Below are positions 48,697 through 64,000 of a DNA stretch of 64,000 bases, piece by piece. Every line of letters begins with the position of its first letter. The first letter of the stretch is position 1. Below the pieces are notes generated by a model. That model was given only the letters and a program-made list of their open reading frames with translations. It was not told the DNA's origin and made no database searches. A program made the position numbers and the translations under genes. The stretch is from Candidatus Poseidoniaceae archaeon (lineage in GTDB: Archaea > Thermoplasmatota > Poseidoniia > Poseidoniales > Poseidoniaceae), in contig JADHSC010000001.1 of the NCBI GenBank assembly GCA_016777125.1, positions 1-64,000 of the forward strand. The letters run 5' to 3'.

Positions 48697-49904
48697 CACA
48701 CATCGCCTCCGATGAGTTCTACAATCTTTTGAGCACCTTCAGCAAGGTCATCAGCAGGATGTATGTTGAGAGTTGAAGAGGCCAGGATTGCCTTACCTTC
48801 ATCGACGTTAGTTCCTGCGAGTCTGACAACAAGAGGAACGGTTAGTCCAAGAGATTCAGTAGCAGCAATTACACCTCGAGCAATGATATCACAACGCATA
48901 ATACCACCAAAAATGTTCACGAGAATTCCTTTTACATTTGGATCTTCAAGGATGATTGAAAAGGCTGTTTTAACCTGCTCTTCGTTTGCTCCACCACCTA
49001 CATCAAGGAAATTTGCAGGCTCTCCTCCGTAGAGTTTGATGACATCCATCGTTGCCATAGCCAGTCCTGCTCCGTTGACTAAACATCCAATGTTTCCATC
49101 GAGTTTAACGTAGGAAAGACCTGTTTCCTTAGCACGGATTTCAACGTCCTCTTCCTCAGAAAGATCCCGAATGTCATCCCAGGATTTATGCCTGAATTCT
49201 GCATTCTCATCAAAACTTACCTTCGCATCGAGCGCAATCATTTCATCATCTGAAGAACGGACAAGTGGATTAATCTCAACCATTGCACAATCTTCCTTGA
49301 GGAACAGAGAATACAATGCTTTCAACATCTTTCCAAAGGATTTGTGAGCAGCACCGTGGAGTCCAAGAGCGAGACCAAGATCTCTAATTTGATAGCCAAG
49401 TAGACCTGCATTAGGGTCAATGTTCAGTTTATGGAGAAGTTCAGGAGTTTCCTCGGCAACCTCTTCAATATCCATTCCACCTTCAGTTGATGCCATAACC
49501 AGAACTGATTTTTGTTCACGGTCTACAAGCAGAGCAAGGTAGTATTCGTGCGCAATGTCGCAACCAGACTCGACGTACAAATGGTTCACAAGTTTACCTT
49601 CTTCACCTGTTTGTTTTGTAACCAAAATATTACCAAGAATATTTTTCGAATAGGTTCCAACATCATCTTTTGAAAAGGCGATTTTAACTCCGCCTTCCAT
49701 TACCAAGTCTCGACTACCAGGAGAGTAAAGATTCCCTTTTCCTCTCCCTCCTGCATGGATTTGAGATTTAACTGCAACAACTTTCGATTGAAGATGATCG
49801 TATGCATCGAGTGCTTCTGATACGGACGTACAGTGAACGCCTTCAACGACTTTTACACCATGTTGCTTGAACAATGCTTTTCCTTGGTATTCGTGGATAT
49901 TCAT
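48696..49904 (-). CDS. sucC: Succinate-CoA ligase beta subunit
   Basis: [65 protein letters not shown]. Confidence 0.97.
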   Translation of the reverse strand: MNIHEYQGKALFKQHGVKVVEGVHCTSVSEALDAYDHLQSKVVAVKSQIHAGGRGKGNLYSPGSRDLVMEGGVKIAFSKDDVGTYSKNILGNILVTKQTGEEGKLVNHLYVESGCDIAHEYYLALLVDREQKSVLVMASTEGGMDIEEVAEETPELLHKLNIDPNAGLLGYQIRDLGLALGLHGAAHKSFGKMLKALYSLFLKEDCAMVEINPLVRSSDDEMIALDAKVSFDENAEFRHKSWDDIRDLSEEEDVEIRAKETGLSYVKLDGNIGCLVNGAGLAMATMDVIKLYGGEPANFLDVGGGANEEQVKTAFSIILEDPNVKGILVNIFGGIMRCDIIARGVIAATESLGLTVPLVVRLAGTNVDEGKAILASSTLNIHPADDLAEGAQKIVELIGGDV

Positions 49905-49995
49905 ACTATCACTGATACCTGCGAATGGAAGAACGTCTTTGAACTGTGCGGAAAGGTTTCCTTGTGATTCCAGGAACGAAAGGGTACAACTTCAA

Positions 49996-51021
49996 ATGCC
50001 AAAACATTGCCCCAAAACCATGCAAGTCGTGGTTTTAGCAGGGGGTTTTGGAACTCGGCTGCGTCCATGGACATATGGCATTCCAAAACCAATCCTTCCA
50101 ATGTTGGACAAAACGTTACTCGAACACGTCGTAGAAGTCATGCCAAGCGACAAAGTCGACGAAGTCATAGTAGCTGGCGGATACAAAATCGATATGATTG
50201 AGCAATATTTCAAAGAGAACGAAGTCCCATTCGACGTGCGGATCGTAACAGAGCGTGAACCCCTAGGTACCGGAGGAGCTCTTGGGAATTGCCGAGATAT
50301 CATCTCAGGAACTTTTGCATGCCTAAACGGTGACATCATCTCATCGCTCAATATGCAAAAGGGAATCGAACTACAACAGAAGAACGGAGGTGTTGGAACA
50401 CTTGCACTATGGGAAGTTGAGGACCCAACCCGCTTTGGAATCGTTGGAATTGATGAACATAATAGGATTACTCAATTCAAAGAAAAACCAAAACAAGAGG
50501 AAGTATTTTCTAATTTGATTAATGCTGGATCCTATCTTTTCGAAGAAGATATTTTTTCATACATTCCCATGGGGAAATGTTCTCTTGAACGAGAGGTGTT
50601 TCCAGTCTTGGCTGGAGAGAACGAATTGAATGGTTATCCATTTGAAGGATATTTTATTGATGCAGGAACACCTGAGAGTTGGTCTGCTGGAGTTCAGGCA
50701 TGTATTGCAAACCATCGATGGAAATCAGGTGTCAGAAAAGGAAGTAATTGGCATGCTGATTCATCTGTCCAAATCGGAACAAATTGTCATGTCGAACATA
50801 CCATGCTCGCTAAGAAAACTCGAATCGATGATGCAATTTTATCGAGGTGTAGTTTACTTGAAGGCGTCCTGATTAAAGAAAAATCAATACTACGCAATAC
50901 AATGGTGGGAAGAGATACGGTTATTGGAAAGAATTGTCATCTGAACAATGTTGTAGTCGACCACGATTCTGTGATACCCGATGGTACTGTTCTTAATGAC
51001 ACAAAATGGCCAATTAAATGA
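49996..51021 (+). CDS. Sugar nucleotidyltransferase (mannose-1-phosphate guanylyltransferase-like)
   Basis: VVVLAGGFGTRLRPWTYGIPKPILPMLDKTLLEH; GTGGALGNCRDIISGTFACLNGDII; hexapeptide-like C-terminus; ORF opens at 49867, Met 49996 preferred. Confidence 0.9.
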   Translation: MPKHCPKTMQVVVLAGGFGTRLRPWTYGIPKPILPMLDKTLLEHVVEVMPSDKVDEVIVAGGYKIDMIEQYFKENEVPFDVRIVTEREPLGTGGALGNCRDIISGTFACLNGDIISSLNMQKGIELQQKNGGVGTLALWEVEDPTRFGIVGIDEHNRITQFKEKPKQEEVFSNLINAGSYLFEEDIFSYIPMGKCSLEREVFPVLAGENELNGYPFEGYFIDAGTPESWSAGVQACIANHRWKSGVRKGSNWHADSSVQIGTNCHVEHTMLAKKTRIDDAILSRCSLLEGVLIKEKSILRNTMVGRDTVIGKNCHLNNVVVDHDSVIPDGTVLNDTKWPIK

Positions 51022-51066
51022 GCCATGTGTGGAAGGACTCAAGAAGAACAATACACACGCATCACT

Positions 51067-51732
51067 ATGCAGCCACTAATTGTTGTCAATTTCAAAACAT
51101 ACGCATCTGCGTTAGGGTTGAACGCTGTGAATTTAGCAAAGGCCATGGAGAGAGCTTCTGAAGACCACGTTCGCATGGTTGCAGTTGTTTCCGCTTTTGA
51201 TCTAAGTTCAGTTGTAAAAGCAGCACCATCACTCGAAATTTGGACCCAACATCTAGATCCTGTTGGATTTGGCTCCAATACGGGATGGTTACAACCAGAT
51301 AACGCTATAGAACACGGTGCTAATGGGACTATTATCAATCATGCTGAACATAAATCTGAGCATTCTAGAATAGAAAAACTGATTCAAACACTTCCTGAAG
51401 AGTTCCCGATTTGTGCCTGTGCTATTGATGTAAATGAAGCACAGTCTCTTGCAAAGATGAATCCTACATTCATTGCAGTAGAGCCTCCTGAACTTATCGG
51501 TGGGGACATCTCTGTAACATCAGCAGATCCAGCCATTGTTCAAGATACTGTAAAGGCAGTCCAGGACATTAATCCTAACGTCCGAGTCCTTTGTGGAGCG
51601 GGCGTGAAAGATGGCAATGATGTACGGACTGCGGTGGAATTAGGCGCTCATGGAGTCCTTTTGGCATCAGGTGTTACGAAAGCGACAGATGTTGACATGG
51701 TACTGAAAGACCTTGTCAATGGATTGAAATGA
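51067..51732 (+). CDS. tpiA: Triosephosphate isomerase (archaeal type)
   Basis: MQPLIVVNFKTYASALG; TIINHAEHKSEHSRIEKLI; VAVEPPELIGGDISV-like (IAVEPPELIGGDISVTSADP); GAHGVLLASGVTKATD. Confidence 0.95.
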   Translation: MQPLIVVNFKTYASALGLNAVNLAKAMERASEDHVRMVAVVSAFDLSSVVKAAPSLEIWTQHLDPVGFGSNTGWLQPDNAIEHGANGTIINHAEHKSEHSRIEKLIQTLPEEFPICACAIDVNEAQSLAKMNPTFIAVEPPELIGGDISVTSADPAIVQDTVKAVQDINPNVRVLCGAGVKDGNDVRTAVELGAHGVLLASGVTKATDVDMVLKDLVNGLK

Positions 51733-51750
51733 AGTTGGAAGGTTTTTCCC

Positions 51751-53061
51751 ATGGCACGAAAATCCAATAAATCGAAGCGAGTAAGAATCGCTCATGAGTT
51801 ATCGAAACATCGAAGAAAGGTCATTGAGAAAGCTCTTGCAGAACATAAATCGGAAGATCGAACCGAATGGGACCGAAATGCAGAATGGGTAGATTACAAG
51901 TTCTATCGAAAGACCATCAAGCGAGGTACAATTCGTACAATTGACCTCCCATTGCTCGAAGTTAGCCTTGGCGACCCATGGGCCACACCTGTAACCATCA
52001 TCCATGGAAGTAGGCCTGGTCCAACGATTACAATTCTTGGAGGAATGCATGGGGATGAGTTAACAGGACCATCTGCCTGTACCCATTTACTTGGAAATTC
52101 ATTCACTGAAAAAGATAGACCTCTCAATCCCGAAACGCTTGCAGGAACGATTCGAATCGTCCCAGTTGTAAACATGCCAGGATATCGATCGAAATCAAGA
52201 TACTTCCCTGATGGGAGAGATTTAAATCGGAATTTCCCTGGTAATCCTAAAGGATCCTCCACTCGAAGAGTTGCCCACCAAGTATGGAAATATTTAATTG
52301 AGGATTCAGATGCTATTATTGACTTACATAGTGCAGGAAAAGGCCGTTCTAACATGCCGCAAATACGCGTCGACCTCGCTCATGCAGGTTCTAATATTCT
52401 AGCGAAAGCATTTGGAATAGAGATTATTTTAGATTCGAAGCCTCCAAGCGGCTCTCTTCGAAGTAATGCGAACGAGATTGATATCCCTTCCATAACTTAC
52501 GAAGGTGGTGGAGCGAATTGGCTAGACCAAGCATCGGTCAAGGTTGCTGTTCATGGCGTTGTTAACATTCTTCGAAATTTGAAAATGATTCCAGAAAAGC
52601 CGCACAGGCCACGGTTTAGAATGCTAGCAAGTGGATCTAAATGGCTACGTGCAGGAGAAGGAGGATTACTCGATCTGTTTGTTGATAGTGGATCTATCAT
52701 GAAAGAAGGAGATGTCGTTGCTCGTATATCCGATCCTGCAACACCTGGCCTTTCTGTTGATATCTTAGCGCCTGAAGATGGTTTGATGATATGTATCGCT
52801 ACAAATCCATTCGTTGCTGCTGGAATGCCTGTAGGGCATTTCCTACCTGTATCAAAACACATGTCGCTTCTTGAGGAACAAGTTGACAGTCATGGCAGAT
52901 TTGTCACACAAGGGTCTCTTGATGAGCCTGTTTGGAGAGAAGAAGAAGAGATTGAAGTCGAAGTTGTTGGCGAATGGGATGGGGGTAGTGTCGATAGTGG
53001 ATGGCTTGAGACAACCTTGGAAGAAGTCAACCGAGAAGATAATGTTGAAGAAGAATCTTAG
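51751..53061 (+). CDS. Succinylglutamate desuccinylase/aspartoacylase family metallocarboxypeptidase
   Basis: ITILGGMHGDELTGPSA, FPDGRDLNRNFPGNPKGSSTRR, AIIDLHSAGKGR. Confidence 0.88.
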   Translation: MARKSNKSKRVRIAHELSKHRRKVIEKALAEHKSEDRTEWDRNAEWVDYKFYRKTIKRGTIRTIDLPLLEVSLGDPWATPVTIIHGSRPGPTITILGGMHGDELTGPSACTHLLGNSFTEKDRPLNPETLAGTIRIVPVVNMPGYRSKSRYFPDGRDLNRNFPGNPKGSSTRRVAHQVWKYLIEDSDAIIDLHSAGKGRSNMPQIRVDLAHAGSNILAKAFGIEIILDSKPPSGSLRSNANEIDIPSITYEGGGANWLDQASVKVAVHGVVNILRNLKMIPEKPHRPRFRMLASGSKWLRAGEGGLLDLFVDSGSIMKEGDVVARISDPATPGLSVDILAPEDGLMICIATNPFVAAGMPVGHFLPVSKHMSLLEEQVDSHGRFVTQGSLDEPVWREEEEIEVEVVGEWDGGSVDSGWLETTLEEVNREDNVEEES

Positions 53062-54353
53062 TTCATGGATTGGAAATCCTTAATCGATTCAATAACTTCC
53101 TCATCATCCATGAGTCTTCTTTGTGATTTTGCTACTTCAAAGAGATGAGAAACAAGTTCATCAGTGGCTTCATAATTTCGTTGTTGTAACCACCAGATGA
53201 TGTTTGAACGGCCAGCCATATGCCCAATTCGAATAACTTGCTCCAATCCAAATTCTCCGGCAGGGACGCCAGAGTATACTCTGTCAGCAAGCCAATGATC
53301 TCCTTTCTTCATTGCTTTAATTACAGCTGAAGCATGGACTCCAGTTCCAGTTTCAAAGGCATCTTTTCCGAAGACTGGATAGTTTCTTGGCAAAGGAACT
53401 TCGGTGTATTCGTGTGCTTTTTGCATGTATTCACCTAGAACTGACAGATCATTATCAATCGCCCCCATGAGTTTCAAATTGACAAGTGTTTGATCAAGAG
53501 GAGCGTTTCCTGCACGTTCCCCGAGACCAAGTGCAGTTCCATGTACAACGTCTGCTCCAGCTTCAACTGCTGCGATGTTGTTGGCAACACCAAGACCACG
53601 ATCTTGATGACCATGCCAATTTACTTCGATATCTCTTCGGTTGTATCCACCATCTTTGATGACCTCTTCATCGATGAAATTGAGTAGTTTCTTGACCCCA
53701 TTTGGGGTAACGTGCCCACATGTGTCACAAACACAGATTCTGCGAACTCCAAGTTCCATGGCTCTTTGATAGATGAGTTTGATATCTTCTGGTTTTGAAC
53801 GAGTGGTATCTTCTGTAACAAACATTACTGCAACATCGTTTTTAACAGCAAATGAAACTGCTTTTTCCATTGTTGTAAGCAACTTTTCCATTGTCCATCC
53901 TTCTGCATATTGTCGAATTGGGCTTGTGCCAAGGAAGGCAGAAGCTTGGACAGGAATACCATGCTTTTGTTGTAATTCAACGAGGGGTTCAATGTCGTTC
54001 ATGAGTGTTCGAACTGCAGCACCTGGGCGAATAGAATAGTCGTTTTCGGTGATATGGTTGAGCATTGAATCGATGTGTTCGACGTGAAATGGCCCAGCGC
54101 CTGGCAAACCAAGGTCAACTTTCTGAATACCGAGTGTCTCCATATAACTGAGTAATTCGATTTTTTGGTCTATGGTGGGATTACGAGCAGATGGACTTTG
54201 CAGACCATCGCGTAGAGTCTCATCATCAAACCAAACACCATGTGGATGGTTGTTTGGATTTCGGTTAAACTCATACTCAATGGTATTCCAATCGTATATC
54301 AAAGAACGCTCATCCATATATTTCACCATACCGGTTGAAACTATCCGGTACAA
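53058..54353 (-). CDS. DRE-TIM metallolyase, LeuA/citramalate synthase-like
   Basis: VWFDDETLRDGLQSPSARNPTIDQKIELLSYMETLGIQKVDLGLPGAG; EVNWHGHQDRGLGVANNIAAVEAGADVVHGTALGLGERAGNAPLDQ. Confidence 0.85.
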   Translation of the reverse strand: MYRIVSTGMVKYMDERSLIYDWNTIEYEFNRNPNNHPHGVWFDDETLRDGLQSPSARNPTIDQKIELLSYMETLGIQKVDLGLPGAGPFHVEHIDSMLNHITENDYSIRPGAAVRTLMNDIEPLVELQQKHGIPVQASAFLGTSPIRQYAEGWTMEKLLTTMEKAVSFAVKNDVAVMFVTEDTTRSKPEDIKLIYQRAMELGVRRICVCDTCGHVTPNGVKKLLNFIDEEVIKDGGYNRRDIEVNWHGHQDRGLGVANNIAAVEAGADVVHGTALGLGERAGNAPLDQTLVNLKLMGAIDNDLSVLGEYMQKAHEYTEVPLPRNYPVFGKDAFETGTGVHASAVIKAMKKGDHWLADRVYSGVPAGEFGLEQVIRIGHMAGRSNIIWWLQQRNYEATDELVSHLFEVAKSQRRLMDDEEVIESIKDFQSMN

Positions 54354-54399
54354 ACAGCCTCAGACATGAATCATGTTTGAAGACGTCGATTGGACCGTT

Positions 54400-59230
<4,831 letters not shown>

Positions 59231-59252
59231 CTAACTGTTGAAGATGGCCGAC

Positions 59253-59274
59253 GGGGGTATGTAAACATACCCCC
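59253..59274. promoter_or_regulatory. Perfect 10-bp inverted repeat in gyrB / aroD divergent intergenic region (candidate operator)
   Basis: GGGGGTATGT AA ACATACCCCC. Confidence 0.55.
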
Positions 59275-59398
59275 ATAGAAGCCTCCTGCGTGATGTTTTT
59301 GATAGACAAAAAGAACACCCATTTTGACATTATTTACTCCCTTGGAAAGAACGTCGACAGCCGTGAGCGTTAAGAACAGGTCCCCAGTCGAGTGCAAT

Positions 59399-60196
59399 AT
59401 GCCTGAACCTACAATTTGCGTTGCGCTTGACTCTACGACCGTTAAAGCAATGGTCGACGAAGCCGCACGAGCCTCTACTGCAGGCGCAGACATCGTCGAA
59501 ATCCGTTTCGACAGACTTTACCTCTCCAAACCAGCACCTGTTGAAGTCGAACAAGAAGATGGAGAGACCAAATCGGTTATGCCACCCGAATCTGAATGGT
59601 CAATAAACGATGTATCATCAATAGACGCAGAGGCTTCTATACAAAAGCTGAAAGAATCAATCGGAATTCCCGTCATCTTCACCAACCGCCCTGCTCGCGA
59701 GGGTGGTTTTTTCCCAGGTACTGAAGAAGAACGAATTGAAGTGCTTAAACAAGCAATTGCTTCAAAGGTCAGCTGGATTGATATCGAAACCTCCATCGAA
59801 GAAGCCGAATTCAAGGCTTTGAATGAAAGCGCTAAGAAGGCAGGATGTAAAATCATCCATTCATCACATGATATCAACGGAACCCCAAATTCAGAAGATA
59901 TCGCTGCTTATGTTCGAGAGAGAAGTGAAACTTCAGACATGGTCAAATTTTGCTCAACTGCACATTCACACCTCGATGCATTACAGATTGTTGATGCGGC
60001 GATCGACCTGAAGGGTGAAGGACACGAATACAGCCTCATGGCAATCAACAGTGGCGGCGATTGGGCTCGAATCCACGCTCCGGTCTTGGGCGTCTCAATG
60101 GTCTATGCAACACTCTCTATGGAACACCGCATCAGCGACAAGGGCCTCATCAACGTACGAGACCTAAGAGATGCATGGACGCTTCTTGAGTATTGA
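59399..60196 (+). CDS. aroD: 3-dehydroquinate dehydratase (type I)
   Basis: MPEPTICVALDSTTVKAMVDEAARASTAGADIVEIRFDRLY; VIFTNRPAREGGFFPGTEEERIEVL; KIIHSSHDINGTP; DMVKFCSTAHSHLDALQI. Confidence 0.92.
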   Translation: MPEPTICVALDSTTVKAMVDEAARASTAGADIVEIRFDRLYLSKPAPVEVEQEDGETKSVMPPESEWSINDVSSIDAEASIQKLKESIGIPVIFTNRPAREGGFFPGTEEERIEVLKQAIASKVSWIDIETSIEEAEFKALNESAKKAGCKIIHSSHDINGTPNSEDIAAYVRERSETSDMVKFCSTAHSHLDALQIVDAAIDLKGEGHEYSLMAINSGGDWARIHAPVLGVSMVYATLSMEHRISDKGLINVRDLRDAWTLLEY

Positions 60197-60206
60197 GTGA
60201 ATGTAC

Positions 60207-61253
60207 TCAGGAATTTTGTTGCAAAGAAGGCATCAATTGTTGCTCATCAGTAATATTTTGTTCTAGTCCGGCATTCATATATCGCTTGTTTACGATAAGT
60301 GGTGCCATCACTATGGCCATGAAGAATACTAAGAACGCCAGAGAAACGGTCCAGTTTGGCAAGATAATGGAACGTTCGACCGTGGATATCGATATGTCAG
60401 CCACGACGACTTTGTCTTGGACAGGAGCATCTCCTCTGCGAGAATTGTCCCAAGTATCGATGACGATGAAGAATTCCTCATATACCGTCCCAGAGAAGAG
60501 AGAACTGTAGACTTCTGGCCCATCTAGTGAGACGCTCATAACGACAGAATCTGTGGAATCATAAGCATGAACATCACGGTATGTTTTCCAGCCCGTCCAT
60601 TCAAAGGCAGCCCATTCAGGGGATGTTTCAGCAACAAACTCATCTGAACTTTGGCTTTCTTGCCTAAACCATTTGTCAATGTTATCGCTATGCATCCTCT
60701 GATAGGACCCCTGATATGATTCGTAATTATTAGTCGTCATAAGATACACATCGGCCTCAGCTGGCACGAGTTGATCACCGATTAAACCTTGAATTTCGAC
60801 ACAAATCGTCGTTCTATGTGTACTCGATAGATTGACGCGAATAGCCCCTACGCTATCGTTTCCAACCTTGATTGTTGTAGCGATATTAGATTCAAATTTA
60901 TCGAGGGCAATGTCGGAATGGTAGTTCATGTACATGTAGGGCTCTTCTGGAACATCTGTAGAATCCTGTTCTGGGTCATCTTGGGCAGCAGAGCGGCCTT
61001 GACCCTTGCGACCACCATCATTATCTTCAAATCCAAAGTCATCCCAACCCCATGAATCGTAAAATGGAACTTCTGCATGACGAGAAATTGTTTCATTCCA
61101 AACAATTGGAGACAAATCTCCTCCACAATCATCGATTGCTGCTGAAGCAGAACCAATCGGTTCAACCCCATACATGTCACTGAAGAACGGTGCAAAGAAA
61201 ATAATCAACAAGAATGCTGCTTTTCGCTGGTGCACTGTTATTCCCCTGTTCAT
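60207..61253 (-). CDS. Secreted, C-terminally membrane-anchored protein of unknown function
   Basis: From Met 61253: MNRGITVHQRKAAFLLIIFFAPFFSDMYGVEPIGSASAA signal-like start; C-terminal TM (WTVSLAFLVFFMAIVMAPLIV). Confidence 0.6.
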   Translation of the reverse strand: MNRGITVHQRKAAFLLIIFFAPFFSDMYGVEPIGSASAAIDDCGGDLSPIVWNETISRHAEVPFYDSWGWDDFGFEDNDGGRKGQGRSAAQDDPEQDSTDVPEEPYMYMNYHSDIALDKFESNIATTIKVGNDSVGAIRVNLSSTHRTTICVEIQGLIGDQLVPAEADVYLMTTNNYESYQGSYQRMHSDNIDKWFRQESQSSDEFVAETSPEWAAFEWTGWKTYRDVHAYDSTDSVVMSVSLDGPEVYSSLFSGTVYEEFFIVIDTWDNSRRGDAPVQDKVVVADISISTVERSIILPNWTVSLAFLVFFMAIVMAPLIVNKRYMNAGLEQNITDEQQLMPSLQQNS

Positions 61254-61284
61254 TCGTTGTACGCTCGGTTCATGAGGTATTCGA

Positions 61285-64000
61285 TTACTCACGTCGGCGT
61301 AATGGCCGGATGTATCCGCTTTCATCGCTCTTCCTTTCTTGCTTTGACAGAATCTTTGGAGCAGGCGGCGGAGTGTGATGATCCATACCCAGCAATCCCC
61401 CATCATCAGCATGTTCAACTTCATAGGTTTCCGCACTTTGTTTGGCTTCTTCTTCGAGTTCATTTGGCTGACGCATTACGAGCCAACCGAGAATTAATGC
61501 AGCAATAATGAGAGCGATAAAGCCGAGTGCGTCTCCACCAGCTTCACCCATCCACGATTTCCATTCATCCCAACTGAAGTCCGATAATGAAGGATCAGCG
61601 TCTTGTTCAGGAAGAACTGTGAAATCCTGTTCTGCTACAACACAAATACCCATTCCGTCACAAACACGAACCTTGACAGTGACTTCTCCTGGAGTATCCC
61701 AACTCATTGTCGTAAGTGTAGCCAAGGAGTTTGTCGAAACATACCAATCATTCTCTGAATCACCATCCTCATCTTTGTCGAAAGAGAGGTCTTCTTCCCA
61801 TTCGATAATCAAATCATTACTGATTGTTTCATCTCGATCAGTATTGGAACCATCAAGAACGTCCAAGTCTCTATAGAAGACGAGGTTCGAAAGAGATTCT
61901 GAATCGGTCACATTAACAACGACAGCTGTAGAATAATCCTCATAGATTTCATCAGGAACATCAATTCCACCAATCACAGGAGCAGCATCAACATGGACTT
62001 GGAACTCCGCTCGAGTTACATCCCCTGTTCCAAATGCATCCCTGACAGTTAGTTTAACTGTGTAAAGGCCAGCCATTTCATAGGCGTGCCACGGCATTGG
62101 ATCATGGACAATAGGAGTTGCATCACCAAAGTCCCACGTATATTCCAGTAGACCGTTCCAATCAGGAGATTCCTGCTCAAGAGGTACGTACTTACCTTCG
62201 AACTTCTGGTCACCATCTCTGGTTCCACTTGAATCGAAGTAGAGCAAAGCTCCAGGTATTGCAATGTTGACTCCATTCTCATCAAATGTTCTTGACCATT
62301 GATCTGGAAGTCCATTCTCAGGGAAAACATCCGAGTCCATCAAAATACTTCCATTGACCCAAGCATCCAAAATCTGTAATTCAATGATTGGAAGAGGGTT
62401 TGCAACGATTACAATGATGACTCTTGGCGTACTTTCTTCTCCATTTTCATCCGTAACAACGAGTGTAACAACACGCTCACCTGGTTCGGTGAAAGAATAT
62501 GCTGGAAGTGTTTTGTTGCTGAATGTCCCATCCGGGAACGACCAATTAAACGACACATCGTTGTATGTTCCCGTCGTACCATCGACGTCGAAACTTGTTC
62601 GTCCGTCGAACGTGTAAGGGACATTGACCTTTGCGTTTTCAGTAAGGAAATCAATCTGAGGAGACCCTGTTGCACCTGATTCTTTGACGATATATTTTGC
62701 AACGGGCAATTGATTTACAACATTCACCTGAAGTTGTGCAGAAGAGATACCTCCATCTTCGTCAGTGATTGTAACTGTGATGTTTTTCATACCAGGTAAA
62801 TTCCAAGCAGGAGCGGGATAGATGGATGCAGAATTTGTGGTTGTGAAATCGTCTGAGCGATCAACGTCAATACCATCCAAGTTTACTCCACCTTCAAAAT
62901 CCCATTCCAGTGTAAAATTCTCGCCATCATCATCGGTAAAGACATCTGGCATTGGCAAAGGCGTGTAGGTGTAGGTTGTCAAAACATCAGAGAAAATCTG
63001 ATATGGCAATCGATTGTTAACGATGATTTGAATCGTTTTTTGCCCAATATTTACTCCATCGGAGACAGTCAGAGTGAGATTAAACGTTTCATTTGTTCCT
63101 ACAACATCGCCCCATTCATGGTTCGAAGAATACAATCCTTGACCGCTGCTAACAGACGTTCCATCACCCCAGTCCCAATCAAATTGAAGGAATTCGAGTG
63201 GAACGTTGTCACTTGTTTGATATGCAGAAAAGACAATTCTTTGATTTGTTAGAATCTCAAGTGTAGTCTCAACCACGATGTTGTTTACGGTAATAATCGG
63301 AAGAGGTTCGCTATTGTCAGTTATGTTCACAACATTTACGTCGAGTTCTGACCAAGTGCCCCCGATATCCATGATTTGTAGAGTCGTGTTGTATTCACCC
63401 ACTAGTGAGAAGGATCGAAGTGGTGAACGCAGGCCAGAGGAGATGTTGTCTCCGAAATCCCATGCGTAAGCGACTGGTGCGTCAAAGTAAGGGAGTGTAT
63501 TGTTGTCAAGGGAAAGACCCCATGCATCAAACCCATCTCCAGTAAACTGGATTTTCTCATATGTTTGACTGGCGTTCGTAGAGATTGATGCGTTGGCAAC
63601 TGGAGCCATGTTTCCTAATGCTTGAGGCGATGTGGTTTCAGTGTCGAGAACTGCCCCCAGCATATCCTTCATTGTGAACTCAAATGTGTATAGATCTGAT
63701 TTACGAGCGGTGAAATACACATCCTCAGGAACGTAGATTCCTCCTCCAGCTTGTACTCGTGTAGAGGTCGAATCGACAATCGTTCCGTTGCTATCACGTA
63801 CAGAAATTTCGACATCAAGATCCTCAAAGAACGCATTTGACAAAATCGAGTAGTTTGCTTGAGCGGTATCATCAACGCCATCCCCATCACGATCGCTTAG
63901 GGTTGTTCCGTTGAGAATCATTGTCGCAGGTGATGTGATTCGAGCAGCCTCGATATCGATTGTACCCTGTGGGTACGAAGGCCCGCAAGAGGTGTAATCA
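61285..64000 (-). CDS. Large multi-PKD-domain surface protein with C-terminal TM (5' end beyond window)
   Basis: Open frame continues past Met 63921 to the window edge (DYTSCGPSYPQGTIDIEAARITSPATMILNG...); repeated PKD patterns (YAWDFGDNISSG, FDWDWGDGTSVSSG, YTWDFGDATPIVHD); TM ALGFIALIIAALILGWLVM. Confidence 0.85.
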   Translation of the reverse strand, partial: DYTSCGPSYPQGTIDIEAARITSPATMILNGTTLSDRDGDGVDDTAQANYSILSNAFFEDLDVEISVRDSNGTIVDSTSTRVQAGGGIYVPEDVYFTARKSDLYTFEFTMKDMLGAVLDTETTSPQALGNMAPVANASISTNASQTYEKIQFTGDGFDAWGLSLDNNTLPYFDAPVAYAWDFGDNISSGLRSPLRSFSLVGEYNTTLQIMDIGGTWSELDVNVVNITDNSEPLPIITVNNIVVETTLEILTNQRIVFSAYQTSDNVPLEFLQFDWDWGDGTSVSSGQGLYSSNHEWGDVVGTNETFNLTLTVSDGVNIGQKTIQIIVNNRLPYQIFSDVLTTYTYTPLPMPDVFTDDDGENFTLEWDFEGGVNLDGIDVDRSDDFTTTNSASIYPAPAWNLPGMKNITVTITDEDGGISSAQLQVNVVNQLPVAKYIVKESGATGSPQIDFLTENAKVNVPYTFDGRTSFDVDGTTGTYNDVSFNWSFPDGTFSNKTLPAYSFTEPGERVVTLVVTDENGEESTPRVIIVIVANPLPIIELQILDAWVNGSILMDSDVFPENGLPDQWSRTFDENGVNIAIPGALLYFDSSGTRDGDQKFEGKYVPLEQESPDWNGLLEYTWDFGDATPIVHDPMPWHAYEMAGLYTVKLTVRDAFGTGDVTRAEFQVHVDAAPVIGGIDVPDEIYEDYSTAVVVNVTDSESLSNLVFYRDLDVLDGSNTDRDETISNDLIIEWEEDLSFDKDEDGDSENDWYVSTNSLATLTTMSWDTPGEVTVKVRVCDGMGICVVAEQDFTVLPEQDADPSLSDFSWDEWKSWMGEAGGDALGFIALIIAALILGWLVMRQPNELEEEAKQSAETYEVEHADDGGLLGMDHHTPPPAPKILSKQERKSDESGYIRPLRRRE

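Overview
The window looks like a gene-dense, moderately AT-rich euryarchaeal chromosome segment. Lineage is inferred from gene content: archaeal ribosomal proteins L10e, L37e, L44e and S27e, aIF2-alpha, Nop10, ABCE1, PriS and geranylgeranyl reductase sit beside bacterial-type MutS/MutL and GyrA/GyrB. This mix fits Marine Group II / Poseidoniales-like Thermoplasmatota, but no phylogeny was run. About 50 protein genes and one tRNA (Ser-CGA) are supported. No rRNA, CRISPR array, transposase or prophage was seen. Most genes are housekeeping. The parts most worth a second look are: (1) two tandem Cas4-like PD-(D/E)XK nucleases with C-terminal OB-like regions and no CRISPR context; (2) a 78-nt region closed by GTCCCC/GGGGAC and followed by ACA, behind a consensus archaeal TATA box, in an otherwise empty intergenic region (candidate structured or H/ACA-like RNA); (3) a GyrA ending in a canonical EF-hand loop; (4) a stand-alone MCM N-terminal-like protein without the AAA+ domain; (5) a small ubiquitin-like protein ending in GG beneath a perfect 9-bp hairpin; (6) a degenerate HemC-like protein; (7) a perfect 10-bp inverted repeat between divergent gyrB and aroD; (8) a collagen-like GPPGPKK repeat zinc-ribbon protein next to a large SF2 helicase. 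All family calls come from motif reading; no database search was possible.
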